This document shows positions 1 to 6,214 of a stretch of DNA of 46,506 bases, one piece after another. The DNA lies in assembly GCF_022230955.1 (NCBI RefSeq), contig NZ_JAKKFI010000003.1, positions 1-46,506 on the forward strand, read 5' to 3'. The position numbers were made by a program, and so were the translations under genes. Every line of letters begins with the position of its first letter. The first letter of the stretch is position 1. Below the pieces are notes generated by a model. That model did no database searches, was not told where the DNA came from, and saw only the letters and a program-made list of their open reading frames with translations. This stretch comes from Micromonospora cabrerizensis. Lineage in GTDB: Bacteria; Actinomycetota; Actinomycetes; Mycobacteriales; Micromonosporaceae.

Positions 1-183
1 ACACTGTTGCCGTTCCGCTCTTGCAACGCCCTCGACGCGATAACGGTCGGCCCACCGTTTCGCGGTGGTAGGGCTGACCTGGAACCGTTCCGCAGCCCGG
101 CGCAGCGGCCAGTCGTCGTCAACGACACAGCGAGCCAGCCGCAGCCGGCCGGTCTCGGACAAGGGTGCATTACGGTGGGGCAT
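1..183 (-). CDS. IS481-family transposase, N-terminal 61 residues only
   Basis: The product starts MPHRNAPLSETGRLRLARCV and continues through a helix-turn-helix of the type that opens IS481-family DDE transposases (residues about 3-60, with RRAAERFQVSPTTAKRWADR in the recognition region). This part binds the element ends; the DDE catalytic domain would lie to the left of the window. ATG at 183 is the start that gives the usual MxHRNA N-terminus. Whether the full gene is intact cannot be seen. Confidence 0.8.
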   Translation of the reverse strand, partial: MPHRNAPLSETGRLRLARCVVDDDWPLRRAAERFQVSPTTAKRWADRYRVEGVARAERQQC

Positions 184-243
184 GAGGGCCTCCGCTGGTT
201 CGGGGTAGGACGTCGCAATCCACACCGAACCCGAAGGCCCTCA
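183..243. repeat. Inverted repeat just upstream of the transposase start
   Basis: The arms 183-203 and 225-243 (TGAGGGCCT.. / ..AGGCCCTCA with GGTTCGG / CCGAACC) can pair over nearly their full length, with a 2-nt bulge and one mismatch. The left arm covers the transposase start codon. In a transcript entering from outside the element it would form a hairpin that buries the start, a known way for insertion sequences to limit transposase made from external promoters. That role is inferred. Confidence 0.6.
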
Positions 244-322
244 CCTATTTCAAGATCTCCCCGTCACCAACGTCCGTGGTCAGTACACCTAGAAATCCGA
301 TCGGCACGAACTCCCGGCAGCG

Positions 323-1096
323 TCAGCGGGCCTCCGGGTCGAGGCCGAGCACGGCCCGTCCCCCGTCCACCGGCAGGACCACCCCGTTGACGAAGCTCGC
401 CGCCGGCGACAGCAGGTACGCGACGGCCTCGGCCACCTCGTCGGCCCGCCCGATGCGGCCCACCGGGTGCAGCCGGGTCAGCTCGGCGTCGATCCACCGA
501 GCCTGGGAGGGTTCCTGCGCGGCCAGGAAGTCGGCGTGCCGCTCGGTGGCGATCGAACCGAGCGCGACCGCGTTGGCCCGGATGCCGTGCCTGCCGTACT
601 CGACAGCCAGCGCCCGGGTCAGCCCCTCCACCGCGGCCTTCGCCGTCGCGTACGGCAGGGCGCCGGACACCGGCCGGCGGGCCTGGTGCGACGAGACGTT
701 GACGATCGCGCCGCCGGCGGCGCGGGCCAGGAACCGGCGTACGGCCACCGCGGCACCCACCACGGCCGGGCGTAGGTTCAGCTCGATCAGCTCCAGCACC
801 GTGTCGGCGGACGCGGAGTGCAGCGCGGCGTCGCGGAAGACCGCCGCGTTGTTCACCCAGCCGGACAGCGGCGCGGCGCGTTCGGCCAGCTCGGCGGCGT
901 GCTCGGCCACCCGCTCGTCGGCGGCGTCGCCGATCACCGCGACGAGCCGGTCGGCGGCCGGGTGCCCGGTCAGCCAGTCGACCGCGTCCGCGTCGCGTTC
1001 GAGCACGACGACCGTGACACCGGTCGTCACCAGGCGCTCCACCACGGCCCGGCCGACACCACGGCCACCGCCGGTGACCACACAGGACGTCGCCAT
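323..1096 (-). CDS. Short-chain dehydrogenase/reductase (SDR) family oxidoreductase
   Basis: This is a 257-residue classical SDR. The NAD(P)-binding motif TGGGRGVG is at residues 8-15, NNAA at 82-85, the catalytic Ser at about 135-136, and YxxxK at Tyr149/Lys153. A C-terminal NGVVLPVDGG segment is typical of FabG-like SDRs. The substrate cannot be read from sequence. I chose ATG at 1096 because it places the Rossmann motif at the usual distance; a longer upstream frame would run back into degV. The start lies 4 bp past the degV stop, so the gene is probably the last in the leftward nadD-rsfS-phosphatase-degV-SDR run. An IS481 element sits about 35 bp beyond its stop codon. Confidence 0.88.
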   Translation of the reverse strand: MATSCVVTGGGRGVGRAVVERLVTTGVTVVVLERDADAVDWLTGHPAADRLVAVIGDAADERVAEHAAELAERAAPLSGWVNNAAVFRDAALHSASADTVLELIELNLRPAVVGAAVAVRRFLARAAGGAIVNVSSHQARRPVSGALPYATAKAAVEGLTRALAVEYGRHGIRANAVALGSIATERHADFLAAQEPSQARWIDAELTRLHPVGRIGRADEVAEAVAYLLSPAASFVNGVVLPVDGGRAVLGLDPEAR

Positions 1097-1100
1097 CGGC

Positions 1101-1955
1101 TCAGCCGGCCGGCCTGCGGTGGACGACCACGCTGGCCAGACCCGGGCCGGCGTGCGCGGCGACGACCGCGCCCGCCTCGGAGACGTACGTGTCGTGCAGC
1201 CGGTCACCGAACCGCCCGGTCAGCGCGGCGAGCAACGCCTCGGCCCGCTGCGGCGCGGCCAGATGATGCACCCCGAGGTCAACGTCATCGTCCCCGGCCG
1301 CCTCGACGGCCAGGTCCACGAGACGGGCCACTCCCCGACTGGCGGTGCGGACCTTCTCCCGCAGCACGATCGCCCCGTCCGGCATGTGCATGATCGGCTT
1401 GACGGACAGGGCGGTCCCGAGCAGCGCCTCGGCGGCGTTGATCCGGCCGCCTCGGCGAAGGAACTCAAGGGTGTCGACGTAGAACCAGACGGTGGTGCGG
1501 GCGACGGCGGCGAGCGCCGCGTCGCGTACACCGGTCAGGTCGGCACCGGACGCGGCGGCGGTGGCGGCGGCGATGGCCGGGAAGCCGAGGCCCATGCCCG
1601 TGGAGCGACTGTCCACGACCTCGACGCGGCCGTCGAAGTCGGCGGCGGCGAGCCGGGCGGCCTCCACCGTGCCGGACAGGGCGGCGGAGATGTGCACCGA
1701 GACGACGCCGTCGGCGCCGCCGTCGAGCAGTCGGCGGTACGTGCGGGCGAACTGCTCGGGTGCCGGCCGGGAGGTGGTTGCGGTGACCCGCCGGGCGCTC
1801 AGCGCCAGTGTGGCGTCGGCCGGATGGGTCTCCACCCCCTCCAGCCCCTCCGCGCCGTTGAGCACGACGGTCAACGGCACGACGGTCAGCCGGTGCGCCT
1901 GCACCAGCTCGGGCGGAAGGTAGGCGGTGGAGTCGATGACAACCGCGACGGGCAT
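1101..1955 (-). CDS. DegV family fatty-acid-binding protein
   Basis: This 284-residue protein matches DegV/FakB proteins. It opens PVAVVIDSTAYLPPELV, has the SGTVEAARLA segment where DegV proteins contact the lipid carboxylate, and has FLRRGGRI near the middle. DegV proteins bind fatty acids; in Firmicutes they present them to the kinase FakA. No fakA-like gene lies nearby, so the partner is unknown. The ATG at 1955 lies 7 nt after a TAGCGT hexamer and has no Shine-Dalgarno sequence, so the mRNA may be leaderless; a GTG at 1964 is the alternative. A 48-bp gap separates it from the phosphatase gene upstream, enough for its own promoter. Confidence 0.88.
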   Translation of the reverse strand: MPVAVVIDSTAYLPPELVQAHRLTVVPLTVVLNGAEGLEGVETHPADATLALSARRVTATTSRPAPEQFARTYRRLLDGGADGVVSVHISAALSGTVEAARLAAADFDGRVEVVDSRSTGMGLGFPAIAAATAAASGADLTGVRDAALAAVARTTVWFYVDTLEFLRRGGRINAAEALLGTALSVKPIMHMPDGAIVLREKVRTASRGVARLVDLAVEAAGDDDVDLGVHHLAAPQRAEALLAALTGRFGDRLHDTYVSEAGAVVAAHAGPGLASVVVHRRPAG

Positions 1956-2003
1956 GCCCGGCACGCTAGCCGATCGAGAGGTCGAACGACGAGGCGGAAG
2001 CGG

Positions 2004-2663
2004 TCAGATCGCGTCGACGACGACCGGGGCGGTGACCAGGCCGACGTTGTGCGCCCGCAACTGCCAGCCCCGGACGTCCTGCGGACGCCCGACAGCCGGC
2101 GCGCGGTCGTCGTGCCGCAGCTCGCTCCAGTGGCAGTTGGCCAGGGAGCCGATGGTGCGCAGCACGCTGGTGTCCCAACCGAGCAGGTGACCGATGCCCT
2201 GCCGGGAGCCGCCACCGTGGGTGGCGATCACCACGGTGCCGCCCGGTGCCGCGTCGGCCGCCTCCCGCAACGCGGCGCCGACCCGCTCGCCGAGGTCGTG
2301 CAGCGGCTCCAGATCGGCGCCCGGATCGGGGTCACCGGCCCGCCAGCGCGCGTACTCCTCGGGGAAGCGCTCGGCGACCTCGGTGAGATGCAGGCCCTGC
2401 CACTGGCCGAAGTGCCGCTCCCGCAGCCGGGCGTCGGCGCGTACCGGTAGCCCCGTCAGCGCGGCGAGCGCGCCGGCGGTCTCCGCGGCGCGGCTCAGGT
2501 CGCTGGAGACGATCGCGTCGGGCCGCAGCGCCGCGAGCAGCGGGGCGGCGGCGCGGGCCTGGTCGCGGCCCAGCTCGTTGAGGGGTACGTCGGTCTGCCC
2601 CTGCACGCGGTTGGCGGCGTTCCAGTCGGTGTTGCCGTGCCGCCAGACGATCAGCCGGGTCAT
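2004..2663 (-). CDS. Histidine phosphatase family protein (phosphoglycerate mutase-like)
   Basis: A 219-residue protein of the cofactor-dependent phosphoglycerate mutase-like superfamily. It shows the RHG motif with the phospho-accepting His9, Glu82 in RLRERHFG, and the second catalytic His149 in IATHGG. These residues support phosphatase or mutase activity; its real substrate is unknown. Related genes sit directly after rsfS in many actinobacteria, where one is annotated as glucosyl-3-phosphoglycerate or broad-specificity phosphatase. The ATG at 2663 overlaps the rsfS stop by 4 bp, so translation is probably coupled. Confidence 0.88.
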   Translation of the reverse strand: MTRLIVWRHGNTDWNAANRVQGQTDVPLNELGRDQARAAAPLLAALRPDAIVSSDLSRAAETAGALAALTGLPVRADARLRERHFGQWQGLHLTEVAERFPEEYARWRAGDPDPGADLEPLHDLGERVGAALREAADAAPGGTVVIATHGGGSRQGIGHLLGWDTSVLRTIGSLANCHWSELRHDDRAPAVGRPQDVRGWQLRAHNVGLVTAPVVVDAI

Positions 2664-3067
2664 TCGGCTGCGGCGGACCCGCTGGCGTCGGCCTCGACCA
2701 GGTCGCGGTCGACGAACGGGATGGTCGGGCAGTCCTTCCAGAGCCGGTCGAGCGCGTAGAACTCGCGCTCCTCGGTGTGCTGGACGTGCACCACGATGTC
2801 GACGTAGTCGAGCAGCACCCAGCGGCCGCCGCGCTCGCCCTCGCGCCGCACCGGCTTCGCCTTCTCCGGCAGCTCCAGCAGGCTCGCCTCGATGGCGTCG
2901 ACGATGGCCAGCACCTGACGCTCGTTGGGGGCGGCGGCGAGCACGAACGCGTCCGTGATGGCGAGCTGGTCGCCGACGTCGATGATCGTGATGTCCTGCG
3001 CCTTCTTGTCGGCAGCGGCCTGGGCAGCCGCGATAGCCAGCTCGTGAGCGCGTTCGGAAACTGTCAC
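2660..3067 (-). CDS. rsfS: Ribosome silencing factor RsfS
   Basis: A 135-residue RsfS/Iojap protein. The family binds ribosomal protein L14 (uL14) on the 50S subunit and blocks subunit joining when nutrients are scarce. Typical segments are KKAQDITIIDV, ITDAFVLAAAPNERQV and GGRWVLLDYVDIVVHVQ..EREFYALDRLW. The GTG at 3067 is preceded by AGGAG at a good distance, which decides the start; a longer N-terminus has no support. It is followed by the phosphatase with a 4-bp overlap and preceded by nadD, the usual order in actinobacteria. Confidence 0.95.
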   Translation of the reverse strand: MTVSERAHELAIAAAQAAADKKAQDITIIDVGDQLAITDAFVLAAAPNERQVLAIVDAIEASLLELPEKAKPVRREGERGGRWVLLDYVDIVVHVQHTEEREFYALDRLWKDCPTIPFVDRDLVEADASGSAAAE

Positions 3068-3177
3068 CGTTCTCCTTCGATCAAGCGTGCGATCCTCCAA
3101 GCGTCTCATACCCGCCGACACCCCGACCGGTCAGTTCTGGTCGCTTAAGCGCACAGACCAGGCCATACCGGGCGTGA

Positions 3178-3774
3178 TCAGCCCTGATACAGGCTCCGCT
3201 TGGCGATGTACTGCACCACACCGTCGGGCACCAGATACCAGACCGGCTCCCCCCGGGCGACCCGAGCGCGGCAGTCGGTCGACGAGATGGACATCGCGGG
3301 CACCTGGATCAGGCTGACGGTGTCCGCCGGAAGGTGCTTGTCGGTCAACGGAAAGCCGGGCCGGGTCACACCGATGAAGTGAGCCAGCTCGAAGATCTCG
3401 TCCAGGTCCTTCCACGACAGGATGCGCTGCAACGCGTCCGCGCCGGTGATGAAGAACAGCTGCACCTTGGGGCCGTACTCGGCCTGAAGATCGCGCAGGG
3501 TGTCGACCGTGTAGGTCGGGCCACTGCGGTCGATGTCGACCCGGCTGACCTGGAAGCGAGGGTTGGAGGCGGTCGCGATGACCGTCATCAGGTAGCGGTC
3601 CTCGGCTGGGCTGACCGGCTCGTCAGCCTTCTGCCACGGCTGGCCGGTGGGGACGAAGACCACCTCGTCCAGGCCGAACCGGTCCGCCACCTCACTGGCC
3701 GCGACGAGGTGGCCGTGGTGGATCGGGTCGAAGGTGCCACCCATGATCCCGATTCGCCGGATGTCTTCCTCCAC
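3178..3774 (-). CDS. nadD: Nicotinate-nucleotide adenylyltransferase
   Basis: This 198-residue enzyme makes nicotinate adenine dinucleotide from NaMN and ATP in NAD synthesis. The nucleotidyltransferase motif [11 protein letters not shown] is near residues 12-22 (HxGH at 19-22), and the second signature [11 protein letters not shown] is near the C-terminus. I prefer the GTG at 3774 ([16 protein letters not shown]) because this gives the usual family length; an upstream ATG frame would add about 33 Arg/Pro-rich residues with no family support. A 110-bp gap separates it from rsfS. Upstream is the PadR regulatory region, on the opposite strand. Confidence 0.95.
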   Translation of the reverse strand: MEEDIRRIGIMGGTFDPIHHGHLVAASEVADRFGLDEVVFVPTGQPWQKADEPVSPAEDRYLMTVIATASNPRFQVSRVDIDRSGPTYTVDTLRDLQAEYGPKVQLFFITGADALQRILSWKDLDEIFELAHFIGVTRPGFPLTDKHLPADTVSLIQVPAMSISSTDCRARVARGEPVWYLVPDGVVQYIAKRSLYQG

Positions 3775-3850
3775 CCCGTGATCGTAGGCCGGACGTCGCG
3801 GCGCGCCGTTGCGGCCCGGGATCAGCGGGATCCGTCGATGATCGACTCGG

Positions 3851-3957
3851 GTTCCTGAAAATCGGGGTCTCACACCCGCCCGGAGACCACGACTTCCTGG
3901 AAAACCGGGTCGACTTCCTGGAAAACCGAGTCGAGGGCTTATACTCGTCTACGAGTA
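3851..3957 (+). promoter_or_regulatory. PadR promoter region: tandem 21-bp repeats and a palindromic operator
   Basis: Two adjacent 21-bp direct repeats lie at 3891-3911 and 3912-3932 (GACTTCCTGGAAAACCGGGTC and a copy with one change), with a degenerate third at about 3851-3869. Each contains TTCCTGGAA, itself palindromic. Just downstream is a perfect inverted repeat TACTCGT-CT-ACGAGTA (3942-3957) that overlaps a TATACT hexamer at 3940-3945, a likely -10. The palindrome, 25 bp ahead of the padR start, is of the kind bound by PadR repressors and suggests autoregulation. What binds the 21-bp repeats is unknown. Confidence 0.65.
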
Positions 3958-3982
3958 ATCGTGGGCGAGCAGAGGAGATGTC

Positions 3983-4747
3983 GTGCAGAAACGGCGCAAG
4001 GTCGGCAACCTGCTGGCACTGGCCGTGCTGTCCGCCCTGGTCCAGCGGCCGATGCACCCGTACGAGATCGCCACCGCGCTGCGTACCTGGGGCAAGGACC
4101 AGGACATGGAGTTCAAGTGGGGGTCCTTCTACACGGTGATCCGCAACATGGACAAACACCGCATGATCGAAGCGGTGGAGAGCGTCCGCGAGGGTCGGCG
4201 CCCGGAACGCACCGTCTACCGCATCACGGACGTGGGTCGGGCGGAGCTGGTCGACTGGGCCCGCGAGTTGGTCTCCACCCCGATGCCGGAGCATCCCCGC
4301 TTCCGAGCCGGCTTGTCCGTCCTCGCCGCCCTGCATCCCGACGAGGCCGCCGACCTGCTGCGGCAACGACTCGACCTGCTCGAGGACGCGATCCGCCAGG
4401 ACCGGGAAGCACTCGACGCACACCTGCGGGAGGTGCCACGCCTGTTCCTGGTGGAATCGGAGTACGACCTCGCCATGCGGGACGCGGAGGCCTCCTGGCT
4501 GCGAGGGCTGCTCGCGGAGCTGACCTCGGGCAGCTACCCGGGGCTGGACACCTGGCGGGCCTTCCACGAGACCGGCGAGATGCCCGCAGCGCTGACCGAG
4601 CTGTCCGAGAGAACCACCACGCCGAGGGCCAGCGCCGAGAGCTCCGGCACCACCAGCGCCCGGAAAACCCACGCCGAAAGCGCCGGCACCGACACCAACG
4701 CCCCGAAAATCACCGCCCCGAAAGCCAGCAGCCGGGAAGCCGACTGA
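3983..4747 (+). CDS. PadR family transcriptional regulator
   Basis: A 254-residue PadR-type regulator. The N-terminal winged helix (about residues 5-95) shows LAVLSALVQRPMHPYEIATAL, WGSFYTVIRNMDKHRMI and PERTVYRITDVGRAEL. A helical PadR C-terminal dimerisation domain (about 100-185) follows. The last 50 or so residues are a Ser/Thr/Ala/Lys-rich tail that is probably disordered and is not part of the family fold. The GTG at 3983 follows AGAGGAGA. A palindrome over its -10 suggests autorepression. A strong hairpin then separates it from the FAD monooxygenase gene, which is the likely target because PadR genes often control the adjacent oxygenase or transporter. The inducer is unknown. Confidence 0.92.
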   Translation: MQKRRKVGNLLALAVLSALVQRPMHPYEIATALRTWGKDQDMEFKWGSFYTVIRNMDKHRMIEAVESVREGRRPERTVYRITDVGRAELVDWARELVSTPMPEHPRFRAGLSVLAALHPDEAADLLRQRLDLLEDAIRQDREALDAHLREVPRLFLVESEYDLAMRDAEASWLRGLLAELTSGSYPGLDTWRAFHETGEMPAALTELSERTTTPRASAESSGTTSARKTHAESAGTDTNAPKITAPKASSREAD

Positions 4748-4752
4748 AGGAC

Positions 4753-4788
4753 GGCTCCGGCGGGGTGCGCCAACACCCCGCCGGAGCC
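4753..4788 (+). terminator. Hairpin terminator after padR
   Basis: A perfect 15-bp stem (GGCTCCGGCGGGGTG, 4753-4767, pairing with 4774-4788) with a 6-nt loop lies just after the PadR stop codon. There is no clear U-tract, which is usual for actinobacterial terminators. Confidence 0.75.
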
Positions 4789-4900
4789 CTTACCCCGAAC
4801 CGATGCCTGGGAAGGCGCCCGGCCCGAAGCGGCAACCAGAGGATAACCGGGCTCCCTCCCAGGTCGGTCGCACGCGACCACACACCCCAGGGAGAAGAGC

Positions 4901-6115
4901 ATGACCACGGTACGAACCGCGATCGTCATCGGCGGCGGTATCGCCGGACCGGTGACCGCACTCGCACTGCGCCGCGCCGGCATCACGGCCACCGTCCACG
5001 AGGCGTACCCCGCGACCGCCAGCGGAGTCGGCGGCATCGGCGGCACCCTCGCGCTTGCGCCCAACGGCGTGGCGGCCCTGCGCACTGTCGGCGCGGACCG
5101 GGCGGTGACGGCGACCGCCACCCCGATCACGCGCAGCGTCATGGCGGTCGGGCGACGCCGCATCGACCTGCCCACGCTGACCGGAGTGCCACCGCTGCAC
5201 GTGGTGCACCGCGCCGAGCTGCATCGGGCGCTGCACGACCAGGCGGTCGCCGAGGGGATCGGTTTCGCGTACGGCAAGCGGCTGGTCGGCGCCGAGCAGA
5301 CGGAGAACGGCGTGACCGCCCACTTCGAGGACGGCAGCACCGCCACCGCCGACGTCCTGATCGGTGCCGACGGCATCCGGTCGACCGTTCGTGGTCTCAT
5401 CGACCCGGCCGCGCCCGGCCCCCGCTTCACCGGCCTGCTCGGCTTCGAGGCGGTGGCCCGCCACGAGGTGGACGCGGAGCCGGGCACTATGACGTTCGCG
5501 TTCGGGCGCCGCGGCTACTACCTCTACTGGCCGGAGCCGGGCGGTGGCACCCGGTGGGGGGCCAACCTGCCGTACCAGCGGCCGGTGAGCCTGGTCGAGG
5601 CTCGCACGGTGCCGTCGGCGCAGTGGCTGGCGACGCTGCGCGGCACCTACGGCGACGACGACCCGGGCCGGGAGCTGATGGCGACCAGCACCGCCGACGA
5701 ACTCCAGGTGGTCGGGGCGTTGCAGATCATGCCGCCGGTGCCGCACTGGCACCGGGGCCGGATGGTGCTGGTGGGCGACGCGGCGCACGCACCGTCAAAC
5801 AGCTCCGGGCAGGGCGCCTCGCTGGCCATCGAGAGCGCGGTGCAGCTCGCCCGCTGCCTGCGTGACCTACCGGACGTGGCGTCGGCGTTCGCCGCGTTCG
5901 AGCGGCTCCGCCGTGCCCGGGTGGAGAAGGTCGCCGCACGCGCGGCGCGGATCAACCACACCAAGGCGCCCGGGCCGGTCGGCCGGACGCTGATGCCGCT
6001 GCTGATGCCCCTGCTGGTGCGCACCGCGATGGATCCGGAGAAGACGATCGCGCACGAGCAGCGGTATGTCATCGACTGGGACGCGTCGGTGACGGCGGAG
6101 CCCGCGCTGCGCTGA
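4901..6115 (+). CDS. FAD-dependent monooxygenase (aromatic hydroxylase type)
   Basis: A 404-residue group A flavoprotein monooxygenase. The FAD-binding GGGIAG is at residues 11-16, the DG motif in IGADGIRSTVR near 157, and the GD motif GDAAHAPSNSSGQGAS near 292. These are the three marks of p-hydroxybenzoate-hydroxylase-like enzymes, which use NAD(P)H and O2 to hydroxylate aromatic or related compounds. The substrate is unknown. ATG at 4901 follows GGGAGAAG. The gene has its own upstream region after the padR terminator and ends before a bidirectional hairpin shared with pepN. It is probably repressed by the neighbouring PadR protein, but this is inferred from position only. Confidence 0.9.
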   Translation: MTTVRTAIVIGGGIAGPVTALALRRAGITATVHEAYPATASGVGGIGGTLALAPNGVAALRTVGADRAVTATATPITRSVMAVGRRRIDLPTLTGVPPLHVVHRAELHRALHDQAVAEGIGFAYGKRLVGAEQTENGVTAHFEDGSTATADVLIGADGIRSTVRGLIDPAAPGPRFTGLLGFEAVARHEVDAEPGTMTFAFGRRGYYLYWPEPGGGTRWGANLPYQRPVSLVEARTVPSAQWLATLRGTYGDDDPGRELMATSTADELQVVGALQIMPPVPHWHRGRMVLVGDAAHAPSNSSGQGASLAIESAVQLARCLRDLPDVASAFAAFERLRRARVEKVAARAARINHTKAPGPVGRTLMPLLMPLLVRTAMDPEKTIAHEQRYVIDWDASVTAEPALR

Positions 6116-6149
6116 GCTACGGGTGCGGGTTGGCCCTCATTGATCGAGT

Positions 6150-6191
6150 CGGGGTCCGGGAGTTCGGTGGGTCGAACCGTCCCGGACCCCG
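6150..6191. terminator. Bidirectional hairpin terminator between monooxygenase and pepN
   Basis: The arms CGGGGTCCGGGA (6150-6161) and TCCCGGACCCCG (6180-6191) pair perfectly, with a second inner pairing GTTCG/CGAAC. It lies between two convergent genes and can serve both. Confidence 0.75.
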
Positions 6192-6214
6192 CGAGATTCG
6201 TGACGTCGAGCGGA

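Larger units (their letters stand above)
1..287 (-). mobile_element. IS481-type insertion sequence, one end only (cut by window edge)
   Basis: The block holds the 5' part of a transposase gene on the minus strand and about 100 bp of non-coding end sequence. The element probably ends near 287-290, where the minus strand begins TGTACTGACCACGG, a TG-start typical of IS481-like ends. The other end lies outside the window, so inverted repeats and target duplication cannot be checked. A CTAG at 289-292 could be part of the target site. The downstream SDR gene appears intact, so this insertion lies just beyond its stop codon. The family call rests on the transposase N-terminus; the exact boundary is inferred. 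Confidence 0.7.

Noticed and set aside
1097..1207. An upstream extension of the SDR protein to 1207
   Set aside because: It would overlap degV by more than 100 bp and adds residues with no family support; ATG at 1096 places the Rossmann motif correctly.
276..2450. A long plus-strand frame across SDR, degV and the phosphatase
   Set aside because: Antisense to three clear families; codon usage does not fit.
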